From assembly GCF_000013625.1 (NCBI RefSeq), contig NC_009659.1, positions 558,001-622,000 on the forward strand: a stretch of 64,000 nucleotides of DNA, written 5' to 3'. The stretch's first letter is position 1; each line of letters starts with the position of its first letter. A program made the translations under genes and the position numbers. Below are positions 18,456 to 26,575 of this stretch, piece after piece. The notes beneath the pieces are model-generated. The model was not told the origin of the DNA, ran no database searches, and saw only the letters and a program-made list of their open reading frames with translations. The stretch comes from Janthinobacterium sp. Marseille (GTDB taxonomy: Bacteria > Pseudomonadota > Gammaproteobacteria > Burkholderiales > Burkholderiaceae_D).

Positions 18456-18493
18456 CGGTTGCAGGATGGGTAGTTATACCCACCCTGGAACCG
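18456..18493 (+). other. Hairpin in puuD leader
   Basis: CGGTT and AACCG flank an inner perfect stem TGGGTA-gtta-TACCCA, giving an imperfect stem-loop 86-123 nt upstream of the PuuD start. There is no U-tract, so it is not a simple terminator. It may be an RNA leader structure or an operator. Confidence 0.35.
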
Positions 18494-18578
18494 ACAATTA
18501 CGGCCAAAAAACGGGACGCACAGTCCTGCTCATTTGCAGAGCGCGCAGTGGCGGATGAGGATCAAACGTGGGGAAGAC

Positions 18579-19814
18579 ATGGAAGCATTATTCGGATCGT
18601 ACGGCGTTGAGTGGCTCAACCTGTTGGTGCGCTGGTTACATTTGATTACCGGGATCGCCTGGATCGGCGCATCCTTTTATTTCGTCTGGCTCGATAATTC
18701 GATCCGTCCACCGAAGCCCGGCAGTGAACTGGCCGAGAAAGGTGTCTCGGGGGAATTGTGGGCGGTCCATGGCGGCGGCTTTTATAACCCGCAAAAATAC
18801 CTGGTGGCTCCGAAAGAATTGCCACCCGAACTGCACTGGTTCAAATGGGAAGCCTATGCCACCTGGCTGAGCGGTTTCGCGATGTTGTTCATCGTCTATT
18901 ACTTCAATGCATCAGCCATGATGATAGATAAATCAGTCGCTGATTTATCGTCATGGGAAGCAATCGGCGTGGGCCTCGGTACGCTGGTGGTCGGCTGGAT
19001 CGTGTATGACTTGCTGTGTCGTTCGCCATTGGGCAAGCGTGAAGGCTTGCTTGGCATGATCATGTTTGTCTTCATTGTGGCAGCGACTTATGCGTTGACG
19101 CATTTGCTCAGCGGTCGTGCCGCCTATATCCATGTCGGCGCAATGATAGGCACGATGATGGTGGGCAATGTGCTGATGGTGATCATCCCCGGTCAGCGCA
19201 AGCTGGTGGAAGCGATGAAGGTCGGTAAATCACCGGATCCGGTTTACGGCAAACGTGCGAAGCAACGCAGCGTCCACAATAACTATTTCACCCTGCCGGT
19301 GCTGTTCATCATGATCAGCAACCACTATGCGATGACTTACACGCATGCGTATAGCTGGCTGGTACTGGCGGCGATCATGGCGGCCGGTGTATTGATTCGT
19401 CACTTCTTCAATTTGCGTCATGCGGGCAAGGTATCGGTTGCCTATCCGATTGCCGGTGTTGCTTTGCTGGTGGCGGTAGCCATTGCCATCGCACCGCGTC
19501 CATTACCGAAGCCGGTGGCGACTACTGCGCCGGGCGCTGATACGGCAAGTATCTCCGCTGCAGATTTTGCCAAGGTGCAGGAAGTGATTACGCAACGCTG
19601 TGTCAGCTGCCATGCGGCACAGCCTACGCATGAAGGATTTGCCACCGCACCGGCCGGCATGATGTTGCAGACACCGGAACTGATACGCCAACATGCGGCG
19701 CGGGTTTATCAACGTACCGTGCAAACCAAGGATATGCCGCTGGGTAACCTGACCCATATGACAGATGAAGAGCGGAAACTGGTTGGTGCCTGGTTTGAGG
19801 CCGGCGCGAAATAG
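18579..19814 (+). CDS. puuD: Membrane cytochrome-c urate oxidase PuuD
   Basis: The 411-residue protein converts urate to 5-hydroxyisourate. The N-terminal part (about residues 1-300) is a multi-helix membrane domain beginning EALFGSYGVEWLNLLVRW and containing RWLHLITGIAWIGASFYFVW. A C-terminal class I cytochrome c domain has the haem motif CVSCH near residue 340. Family knowledge: PuuD hydroxylates urate without oxygen-derived peroxide and delivers electrons to the cytochrome chain. It replaces soluble uricase, which is absent here. I chose the ATG at 18579, which directly precedes the conserved N-terminus, over an upstream in-frame start at 18534. It is followed 48 bp later by a HAL-like gene. 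Confidence 0.95.
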   Translation: MEALFGSYGVEWLNLLVRWLHLITGIAWIGASFYFVWLDNSIRPPKPGSELAEKGVSGELWAVHGGGFYNPQKYLVAPKELPPELHWFKWEAYATWLSGFAMLFIVYYFNASAMMIDKSVADLSSWEAIGVGLGTLVVGWIVYDLLCRSPLGKREGLLGMIMFVFIVAATYALTHLLSGRAAYIHVGAMIGTMMVGNVLMVIIPGQRKLVEAMKVGKSPDPVYGKRAKQRSVHNNYFTLPVLFIMISNHYAMTYTHAYSWLVLAAIMAAGVLIRHFFNLRHAGKVSVAYPIAGVALLVAVAIAIAPRPLPKPVATTAPGADTASISAADFAKVQEVITQRCVSCHAAQPTHEGFATAPAGMMLQTPELIRQHAARVYQRTVQTKDMPLGNLTHMTDEERKLVGAWFEAGAK

Positions 19815-19862
19815 GTTGTATCGTGGTCCGATACTGAATAAAAAATATAAAGAGGAAACGCA

Positions 19863-21488
19863 ATGAAAAATATCACCATCGACGGCTTCACCCTGACGGC
19901 GCAGCAAGTGCTTGCTGTTGCGCGGGCACCGCATTTGCCGGTAGTCCTGGCCGACTCTTCACGTGCCGCGCTGAAAGAAAGCCGCGATTACATCGAGGCA
20001 ACCTGGATGCACGATGAAGCACCGATGATGTATAGCTTCAACACCGGTGTAGGTTTGTTGAAAGACACGCGCATTAAAGTGGAACATATCGAACTGTTCC
20101 AGACCCAGATGATCAAGGCGCATTGCGCTGGTATGGGTGAACCATTCTCGGAAGAAGTCAGCCGTGCCACCATGCTTTTGCGCGCGAATGCCTTTGCCAG
20201 CAATTATTCGGCACCGCGCGTCGAAGTAGTGGATCGCCTGCTGGCTTTCCTGAACGCGGGCATACATCCGATCATGCCGCAAAAGGGTTCGGTCGGTGCG
20301 TCCGGCGACCTGGCGCCACTGTCTTACCTGGCGGCGGCGATTGCCGGATTTGATGAAGCGGAAGTGATGTACCAGGGCCAGCGCATGAGTGCGCCGCAGG
20401 CGATTACCAAGGCCGGTATCGGTGCCGTCAAATTCGACCTGAAGGCGAAGGATGCATCGGCGCTGATCAATGGCTGTACCGCATCGCTGGCGGTGGCGGT
20501 ACTGGTTGCACATGATGCGCGCAACCTGCTGACCGATGCCTGCCTGTCGCTGGGGCTGACACTGGAAGCGATGCGTGCGGAAATGGCGGCCTTTGATGAC
20601 CGTATCCAGCAAGCCCGTCCGCATGCCGGCCAGATCAAGACCGCGGCCGTCATTCGCAAGCTGTTGTCCGGATCGACACGTACCACGCATGAAGCACGTG
20701 CGGTACAGTTCCCGGAAGAATTGCGTCGTACCGATATTCCATATAGCGCGCGTATCCAGGATGTGTACTCGCTGCGCTGCTCGCCACAAGTTTATGGCCC
20801 GGTGTTCGACGCGCTCGACTATATCGATAATATCGTCGACAAGGAAATCAACTCCGCGACCGACAATCCGTTGATCTTTGACAAGCAGGGCGGCGGCTTT
20901 GAAATTATCTCGGGTGGTAATTTCCACGGCCAGTATCTGGCGCAGGCGATGGATTTGCTGGCGATGGCGATTACCGACCTGGGCAGCATTTGCGAACGCC
21001 GCGTCGCACGCCTGATCGACCCGACCTTGTCCTGGGGCTTGCCGCGCAACCTGATGACAGGTGTACGTGGTGTGAATACCGGATATCCGGTGGTGCAATG
21101 CTCACTCAGTTCACTCGTAATGGAAAACCGTACCCTGTGCATGCCGGGCAGCGTGGATAGTATCCCGGCCAAAGGCAATAGCGAAGACCACGTATCCAAT
21201 TCGACCTGGTGCGCCCGCAAGGCGGCAACGGTGGTGGCCAATACACAATACATCATCGGGGTTGAAATGTTGCTGGCAGCGCAGGCATTGACCATGACGG
21301 AAGACTTGTTGCCGGGCTTCGTACTGGGACAGGGTACACAGGCGGCGTATCAGGAAATCCGCCGTCAAATCCCGGCTTGCCTGGAAGGTGACCGTTGGTT
21401 CCATAACGATATTGTGGTAGCGCAGTCGTTCGTGGTCAGTGGCTCTGTGCGGAATGCGGTTAGTAAAAAAATAGGCGATTTCGTTTAA
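19863..21488 (+). CDS. Histidine/aromatic amino acid ammonia-lyase
   Basis: The 541-residue enzyme of the MIO-dependent lyase family contains the self-cyclising triad Ala146-Ser147-Gly148 in GSVGASGDLAPLSYL. Other family motifs are YSFNTGVGLL, YSLRCSPQVYG, EINSATDNPL, ISGGNFHGQYLAQAMD and KGNSEDHVSNS. The His of KAHCAG corresponds to the substrate-selectivity His of histidine and tyrosine ammonia-lyases, so a non-oxidative deamination of histidine or a related aromatic amino acid is likely. A good ribosome binding site (AGAGGAAA) precedes the ATG. It lies 48 bp after puuD, ends at a strong terminator, and has no hutU/hutI neighbours, so its role in a purine locus is unexplained. Confidence 0.88.
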   Translation: MKNITIDGFTLTAQQVLAVARAPHLPVVLADSSRAALKESRDYIEATWMHDEAPMMYSFNTGVGLLKDTRIKVEHIELFQTQMIKAHCAGMGEPFSEEVSRATMLLRANAFASNYSAPRVEVVDRLLAFLNAGIHPIMPQKGSVGASGDLAPLSYLAAAIAGFDEAEVMYQGQRMSAPQAITKAGIGAVKFDLKAKDASALINGCTASLAVAVLVAHDARNLLTDACLSLGLTLEAMRAEMAAFDDRIQQARPHAGQIKTAAVIRKLLSGSTRTTHEARAVQFPEELRRTDIPYSARIQDVYSLRCSPQVYGPVFDALDYIDNIVDKEINSATDNPLIFDKQGGGFEIISGGNFHGQYLAQAMDLLAMAITDLGSICERRVARLIDPTLSWGLPRNLMTGVRGVNTGYPVVQCSLSSLVMENRTLCMPGSVDSIPAKGNSEDHVSNSTWCARKAATVVANTQYIIGVEMLLAAQALTMTEDLLPGFVLGQGTQAAYQEIRRQIPACLEGDRWFHNDIVVAQSFVVSGSVRNAVSKKIGDFV

Positions 21489-21539
21489 AGAAAAATCAGG
21501 GAGAGGGACGGCGTCTTGCGCTGTCCTGTCATGCAAAAA

Positions 21540-21570
21540 GGGAGTCACGTTACCGTGACTCCCTTTTTTT
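21540..21570. terminator. Bidirectional rho-independent terminator
   Basis: A 10-bp perfect stem (GGGAGTCACG / CGTGACTCCC) with TTAC loop is followed by seven T on the plus strand and preceded by AAAAG, giving a T-run on the minus strand too. It separates the convergent lyase and porin genes. Confidence 0.9.
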
Positions 21571-21596
21571 ACTTACACCAGCAAACTAGCCAGGTA

Positions 21597-22691
21597 TCAG
21601 AAGCGATGGCGGATACCGACCGCAAAACTGTTGCCAGCTGATTGCTGGGTGATCTTGTCGTACATATAGATCGAGTAGATATCGGTACGCTTGGACAGAT
21701 TGTAGTCATAGCCAAACGATGCGGTATTACGCTTTAACTCCGTACCGACCGCTACACCGTCACGTTTGGTATTGGCCCAGGATGCGAGGATGGCACCTTG
21801 TCCCAGTGGGATGCTGGTACCGAGCTGGAAGGTCTTGTCCTTCAAGTCAATATCATGCGTCGACTGGTTATAGCTGGCAAACAGTTTGGCGATGGAAAAG
21901 TCATAAGCACCGCCGACAAACCAGGCCGTCTGGCGCGCTGCCGTCATGCCACTGGCGAATGGAATATTGGTCGCCGGTTGCACATTGTTGGGCGACAGAT
22001 CCATTGGGTTGTTGACTTGCACTTTTTGGTAGTAAGCAGTCAGTGCCAGTGGGCCGTTGAAGTAGAGCAGGTTACCACCGACGTTGTTCTTGCCGGATTT
22101 GCCCGCCACTTCGCCGAACTGGTAATTGATGCTTGCTTTCAGGCCACCGATATCCGGCGTGGTGTACATGATTTCATTACTCCAGCCGGTATCGCCCGCT
22201 ACCGAGTTGGTCCAGCCCGAGGCATTGAACAAGGGGACATCCTTGTGCAGGATCAAAGGCGAGAACTGGAAAGAATCACCGAATGGGTTGGAAATGACCG
22301 ATGGCAGGAAGTTCGGTGACAGATCACGACCCAGCGAGATTGCACCAAACTTGCCGCGCAATCCTACATTCGCATCACGCGAGAAGAAAGTTTCATTGCC
22401 ATTGAAACGGCCTATTGCACCGATATCACTGCGGATATATGAAGTCAGGTTGAAGGTGGCCTTCAAGCCGCCGCCGAGATCTTCCGTTCCCTTGAAACCA
22501 AACCATGAAGTGGTCATGCCACCGCCGTTGACGGAGCTGGTGCGGCCTGCATCACCGCTTTGTTTCATCGAACCGAGGTAAGTATCGACCACGCCGGTGA
22601 CCTGGACCGAACTCTGCGCCATAGCCGGCAGTGCGATTGCCGAACCGAGGGCCATAACGAGTTGTAACTTTTTTAGTTTTATCTTGTGCAT
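21597..22691 (-). CDS. Outer-membrane porin (Gram-negative general porin, OmpC/Burkholderia type)
   Basis: The 364-residue protein starts MHKIKLKKLQLVMALGSAIALPAMAQ, a clear signal peptide cleaved after AMA. SSVQVTGVVDTYLGS is the typical first strand. The loop and strand pattern WFGFKGTEDLGGGLKATFNL is diagnostic of 16-strand trimeric porins, and the C-terminus FAVGIRHRF ends in the BAM-recognised Phe. GGGAGA precedes the ATG at 22691; a longer frame to 22796 would spoil the signal peptide. It lies between the lyase and puuE genes, downstream of puuE on the same strand, so it may allow outer-membrane entry of purines or allantoin. Specificity is inferred from position. Confidence 0.93.
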   Translation of the reverse strand: MHKIKLKKLQLVMALGSAIALPAMAQSSVQVTGVVDTYLGSMKQSGDAGRTSSVNGGGMTTSWFGFKGTEDLGGGLKATFNLTSYIRSDIGAIGRFNGNETFFSRDANVGLRGKFGAISLGRDLSPNFLPSVISNPFGDSFQFSPLILHKDVPLFNASGWTNSVAGDTGWSNEIMYTTPDIGGLKASINYQFGEVAGKSGKNNVGGNLLYFNGPLALTAYYQKVQVNNPMDLSPNNVQPATNIPFASGMTAARQTAWFVGGAYDFSIAKLFASYNQSTHDIDLKDKTFQLGTSIPLGQGAILASWANTKRDGVAVGTELKRNTASFGYDYNLSKRTDIYSIYMYDKITQQSAGNSFAVGIRHRF

Positions 22692-22752
22692 CTTTGTCTC
22701 CCGATTTTTTATATGTATGAGAAAAACGAACTGCCTACTCCTTTCACCCGAC

Positions 22753-22772
22753 AAGACACGACTCCGTGTCTT
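22753..22772 (-). terminator. Small hairpin between puuE and porin
   Basis: AAGACACG-ACTC-CGTGTCTT is a perfect 8-bp stem in the 125-bp gap between puuE and the porin gene. The minus-strand exit reads TTGTCGG, so the U-tract is weak; it may be an attenuator or regulatory structure. Confidence 0.4.
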
Positions 22773-22816
22773 AACGGTTTTCCGTGGAACCGCCACGGCC
22801 GGTAATGCCTGTGAAT

Positions 22817-23767
22817 TCAGTTTGAGAATGGATGCTTGGCGCGCCAGTGATTGGCGATGTCTATGCGACGGGTGATCCAGACCTGTTCATGGTTTTGTAC
22901 ATAATCGAGGAAGCGCGCCAGGGCGGCCGCCCGGCCGGGACGACCGATGAGGCGGCAATGCAAGCCGACCGACAGCATCTTCGGCTGGTTCAATCCTTGC
23001 GGGTCACCTTCGCGATACAGGACATCGAAAGCGTCTTTCAGGTAATCAAAAAATTGTGTGCCGGAGTTGAAGCCTTGTAGCGCGGCGAAGCGCATGTCAT
23101 TGCTATCGAGGGTGTAGGGCACGATCAGTTGCGGTGCCGTCACCTGTTTGCCGTTCGCATCGCGATGCGCAACAGGCTCCCAGTACGGCAAGTCATCGGC
23201 ATAGCTGTCGGCATCGTAGGCGAAGCCGCCGTGTTCCATTACCAGGCGGCGTGTATTGGGGGAGTCGCGACCGGTGTACCAGCCGAGCGGCGCAGTGCCG
23301 GTCAGTTCACGGATGATGCTGACCGCTTCTGCCATGTGTTTACGTTCGGTAGCTTCATCCATGTTTTGATAGCTGATCCAGCGCAAGCCATGGCAGGCGA
23401 TTTCATGCCCGAGTTCAGTAAATGCGGCGACCGCGTCAGGATTGCGCTGCAAGGCACGTGCGACACCGAAAATGGTCAGCGGTAGTTTGCGTTCTTCAAA
23501 TATGCGCAACAGACGCCACAAGCCGGCGCGTGAGCCGTATTCATAGATGGATTCCATGCTCATGTGCCGCGCTGGAAAGCTTTGTGCACCTATGATTTCG
23601 GAGAGGAAAGTTTCAGAGCCGGCATCGCCGTCGAGCACGCAGTTTTCCGCGCCTTCTTCGTAGTTCAAGACGAATTGCAAAGCGATACGTGCCCGCCCAG
23701 GCCATTGCGCATGCGGTGGCGTGCGACCGTAACCGGTCATATTGCGAGGGTAGTTTTGCTTGCTCAT
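22817..23767 (-). CDS. puuE: Allantoinase PuuE (polysaccharide-deacetylase-like)
   Basis: The 316-residue protein hydrolyses allantoin to allantoate. It belongs to the metal-independent PuuE group of the carbohydrate esterase 4 fold, recognised by NMTGYGRTPPHAQWPGRARIALQFVLNYEEG and the following EYGSRAGLWRLLRIFEE. The GHEIACHGLRWISYQ segment corresponds to the NodB motif, and GWYTGRDSPNTRRL follows. It is divergent from the HIU hydrolase gene across a 187-bp promoter region. It supplies the substrate of the AllC domain encoded at 13764-15530. Confidence 0.95.
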   Translation of the reverse strand: MSKQNYPRNMTGYGRTPPHAQWPGRARIALQFVLNYEEGAENCVLDGDAGSETFLSEIIGAQSFPARHMSMESIYEYGSRAGLWRLLRIFEERKLPLTIFGVARALQRNPDAVAAFTELGHEIACHGLRWISYQNMDEATERKHMAEAVSIIRELTGTAPLGWYTGRDSPNTRRLVMEHGGFAYDADSYADDLPYWEPVAHRDANGKQVTAPQLIVPYTLDSNDMRFAALQGFNSGTQFFDYLKDAFDVLYREGDPQGLNQPKMLSVGLHCRLIGRPGRAAALARFLDYVQNHEQVWITRRIDIANHWRAKHPFSN

Positions 23768-23954
23768 GTCTCCAGCCTCTTATGGAAAATTTGTTATTCG
23801 GCTTTACCTGTGTCGGCACTGAATTATGTCCGCTGAATGCATGGCTGATATAAGGTGAGACGTATATGGATTAGAGGCTGGCGGTATATGATCTGAAGCG
23901 GTGAACAGAGTAAATTTCGTACTCAATAAACAAGGTAAATAAAAAGGGACAATC

Positions 23955-24311
23955 ATGGGAAAACTGAGTACACACGTGCTGGATATCACCAAGGGAAAAC
24001 CGGGCGCAGGAGTGAAACTGGCGCTGTATACGGTCGATGCCGCGGGAAATAAGGAGATTCTCAAAAATGCAGTAACCAACGACGATGGACGTTGCGATGC
24101 GCCCCTGTTGCAAGGAGCAGAAATGCAGGTGGGAAAGTATGAGCTGGTGTTTGCCGCCGGTGATTATTTTGCTGCGCAGGGAGTGGACTTGCCATCGCCG
24201 CGCTTTGTCGACGAAGTGGTACTGGCTTTCGGTATCGCGGATGCCAGCCAGAACTATCATGTGCCGCTGGTAGTTTCACCGTGGGCGTATTCGACTTACC
24301 GTGGTAGCTGA
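23955..24311 (+). CDS. 5-hydroxyisourate hydrolase
   Basis: This 118-residue transthyretin-related protein hydrolyses 5-hydroxyisourate, the PuuD product, to OHCU for the UraD domain. It shows LSTHVLDITKGKPGAGV at the N-terminus and the family-defining C-terminal YRGS tetrapeptide (STYRGS). There is no signal peptide. AAAAAGGGACAATC precedes the ATG. It is divergent from puuE and convergent with the histidine kinase gene, 45 bp apart. Confidence 0.95.
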   Translation: MGKLSTHVLDITKGKPGAGVKLALYTVDAAGNKEILKNAVTNDDGRCDAPLLQGAEMQVGKYELVFAAGDYFAAQGVDLPSPRFVDEVVLAFGIADASQNYHVPLVVSPWAYSTYRGS

Positions 24312-24356
24312 GTATTTATTGCTGGAAAGTAAGTATTCCGTTTAGCTGCCGCTTGC

Positions 24357-26288
24357 TTATTGTCGCGCCAGCGGCAACCACAGGACGAACTTCGTGCCGT
24401 CCGGGCCGGATTCCCAGCTAACCTTGCCATTGACTGCCATCGCACGCCTTTGCTGGTTATGCAGGCCGCGGCCGGCGACGCCGGCCAGTGCCTTGTCAAT
24501 ATCAAAACCCCGGCCATTGTCTTCTATGCTGACACTCACGCCGTCTTCATCGCGCGAAGTGCTGACGCGGATTTGATCGGCACGCGTGTGCCGCAGAATA
24601 TTTGCCACGCTTTCTTGCACGATGCGCAGGATATGCAATGCGCTGGAAGGATCCAGCCAATCCAGTGTCGGCAAGTCCTGCACTTCCCATAACAAGGTAA
24701 TGCCGGTCCCTTCCAGCCGCGGCTCGAGGCGGAAGCGCAAGGTGGCCAGCAATAAAACCAGATCCGCTTCGATCGGCTCCATCGAGTCTATGGTCAGCTT
24801 CAGGTCGTCCAGGCAATCCTTGAGGATTTGTGAAATCTTGAAATCGCTGACGCCACCGTGTTCCACCGAGCGGATCGCGCTGATCAGTGATGAACCAAGT
24901 CCATCATGCATATCCTGCATCAGGCGCTGCCTTTCATCGCTGATGGTCTGGCGCAGTGCCGCCTCACGCAGTTGCCGGTGGCTGATTTCCAGTTCCGTTT
25001 CCCGTATCTGCAAGCGTTTCGCCAGATTGGCGTTGGCTTGTTCGACTTCGTCGATTGCGCTGACGTAGCGACGGTACATCAAGGTGCCGAACATCGCGAA
25101 AGTAACGGCATTTGTATATGCACCGAGGAACCAGCCTTCCGGATTGATGAAATTGGAATACAAAAGCCAATCGGACATGCCTAGCAAGGTCGCAACGGCG
25201 GTGCCGATTGCCACCAAAACACCATCGCGGGAACGCTTCCATGAATAGACCGCGCCGGTGATCGAGACCACTACGCCGAGAATCACCGCCACACCATAAA
25301 TGATGGGAACGAGTATCGATGTGCTCGGATAAAAGGGCAGGATACCTGCCAGCGTCAATGCACTGATGGCGACTACCAGTGCGATGATGAAACGCGTCAG
25401 CCATGGCAGCGCACGGCCGTGCAACTGACAGAGGAAGAGGTGCACGATGGCGATCAGCCAGAACAGCGCATTACTGGTGAGCCAGGCAAACCAATCCTTG
25501 GTGATCGGCAAATCAACGTAGTAGTGCAAGTGGCCGACGAAAGAAATGGCGGCGAGATTGAAGAACAACAGATAGGCGATTTCCTGTCCGCGCCGGAACC
25601 ATACAAACAGCGCAAATATCCCCACCGCCAGGAAGGCTGCACTCAGGGTTGCAGGCAGTTCACGTTGCAGCCATTGGCGTTCGTAATAACGGCCTTTCAA
25701 GGCGCCGGCCGTGCCCAGCCATAAGGATGACATGCCGACACGGGTTTCCGCCGGATGTTGGATACGCAGCAAAATTTCGCGCAGGGGGGCGTCATTATTG
25801 CCTTGGTCCAGCGTTACCAGAAGCGGCGTAAACAAGCTATTCCACAAGGGGCCGTGGGCTTGCGCCCTATGTATCAGTCGGCCATTCGCATATAGCGCAA
25901 TCGTGCCTTCTGTTTTAATGCGCACGCCATACAACATCAGGGATTCGGACGGCAATGACAGCGTATCGAGTGGGAAACGTATCCACGTGGTCTGGATACG
26001 CGTTGCTGCATCGTTAGCGCCACTCGTAACTCGCTTGCTCAGTGGTAGCGAAAGCGGCAGTGTGATCGTTTGCCAGGCAGTCGGCAGGCTTTTGCTATCC
26101 ACCCCGGGAGGCGGCGCTGCCATGGCAGTTGCGTCCGTCACCTGCCATTCGGCTTGCGTCAGGTGGACGCTGGCTTGCGGTGACGAATTGCCATCCGCAG
26201 TGAGATACCAGGCCCCGACCGCGATCAGCAAAGTCAGGGAAAAGACGAATATTGCGTTGGCAAAAAATCGTGCGGAAGGGTATCTCAT
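24357..26288 (-). CDS. Orphan 7TM-type sensor histidine kinase (NarL/DesK class)
   Basis: The 643-residue membrane kinase has one N-terminal helix (about 12-30) and a periplasmic domain of about 160 residues. A block of about seven membrane helices spans roughly 185-390, as in 7TMR-DISM sensors, and a coiled-coil linker follows. The HisKA_3 dimerisation motif QDMHDGLGSSL places the phospho-acceptor near His461. The HATPase_c domain has ESVANILRHT, EDNGRGFD and AGRGLHNQQRRA. Kinases of this class pair with NarL-type response regulators, but none is encoded in this window. It is divergent from the autotransporter-sulfotransferase operon and could regulate it through an unlinked partner. The periplasmic ligand is unknown. 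Confidence 0.92.
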   Translation of the reverse strand: MRYPSARFFANAIFVFSLTLLIAVGAWYLTADGNSSPQASVHLTQAEWQVTDATAMAAPPPGVDSKSLPTAWQTITLPLSLPLSKRVTSGANDAATRIQTTWIRFPLDTLSLPSESLMLYGVRIKTEGTIALYANGRLIHRAQAHGPLWNSLFTPLLVTLDQGNNDAPLREILLRIQHPAETRVGMSSLWLGTAGALKGRYYERQWLQRELPATLSAAFLAVGIFALFVWFRRGQEIAYLLFFNLAAISFVGHLHYYVDLPITKDWFAWLTSNALFWLIAIVHLFLCQLHGRALPWLTRFIIALVVAISALTLAGILPFYPSTSILVPIIYGVAVILGVVVSITGAVYSWKRSRDGVLVAIGTAVATLLGMSDWLLYSNFINPEGWFLGAYTNAVTFAMFGTLMYRRYVSAIDEVEQANANLAKRLQIRETELEISHRQLREAALRQTISDERQRLMQDMHDGLGSSLISAIRSVEHGGVSDFKISQILKDCLDDLKLTIDSMEPIEADLVLLLATLRFRLEPRLEGTGITLLWEVQDLPTLDWLDPSSALHILRIVQESVANILRHTRADQIRVSTSRDEDGVSVSIEDNGRGFDIDKALAGVAGRGLHNQQRRAMAVNGKVSWESGPDGTKFVLWLPLARQ

Positions 26289-26424
26289 GCGGCAATGTTA
26301 GGTGTGCGTTGACAGCCGTCGTGAGTGATCCTGCTATGGAATGCCGTCGGCTGCTAAGACAGCCCGGGTATCCGGCTTTCATAAATGGCTGGCACCCATT
26401 GTACGCCCGGTCCTGAATATTGCT

Positions 26425-26444
26425 TGTAGAACATTTGTTCTACA
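26425..26444. promoter_or_regulatory. Perfect 9-2-9 palindrome upstream of autotransporter operon
   Basis: TGTAGAACA-TT-TGTTCTACA lies 132 bp upstream of the first autotransporter start and 137 bp upstream of the kinase start, in the 287-bp divergent gap 26289-26575. A TACAAT box at 26483-26488 lacks a good -35. A palindrome centre about 60 bp before the implied transcription start would suit an activator. The bound protein is unknown. Confidence 0.55.
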
Positions 26445-26575
26445 TACAAGGAGGGCCAGTCTGCCTATAGTTTTCCCGTTTTTACAATACTTTTAGCGCA
26501 TTTTGGCTACTTCCAGGCCTGCGTTTTTGCCGTGACTGTAAGTCCGACCGCTGCCTACCACCAGGGAAAACAAGA

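Noticed and set aside
26425..26444. LexA/SOS box
   Set aside because: The match is to the Gram-positive consensus; betaproteobacterial LexA sites are CTGT-N8-ACAG, and no SOS gene is adjacent.
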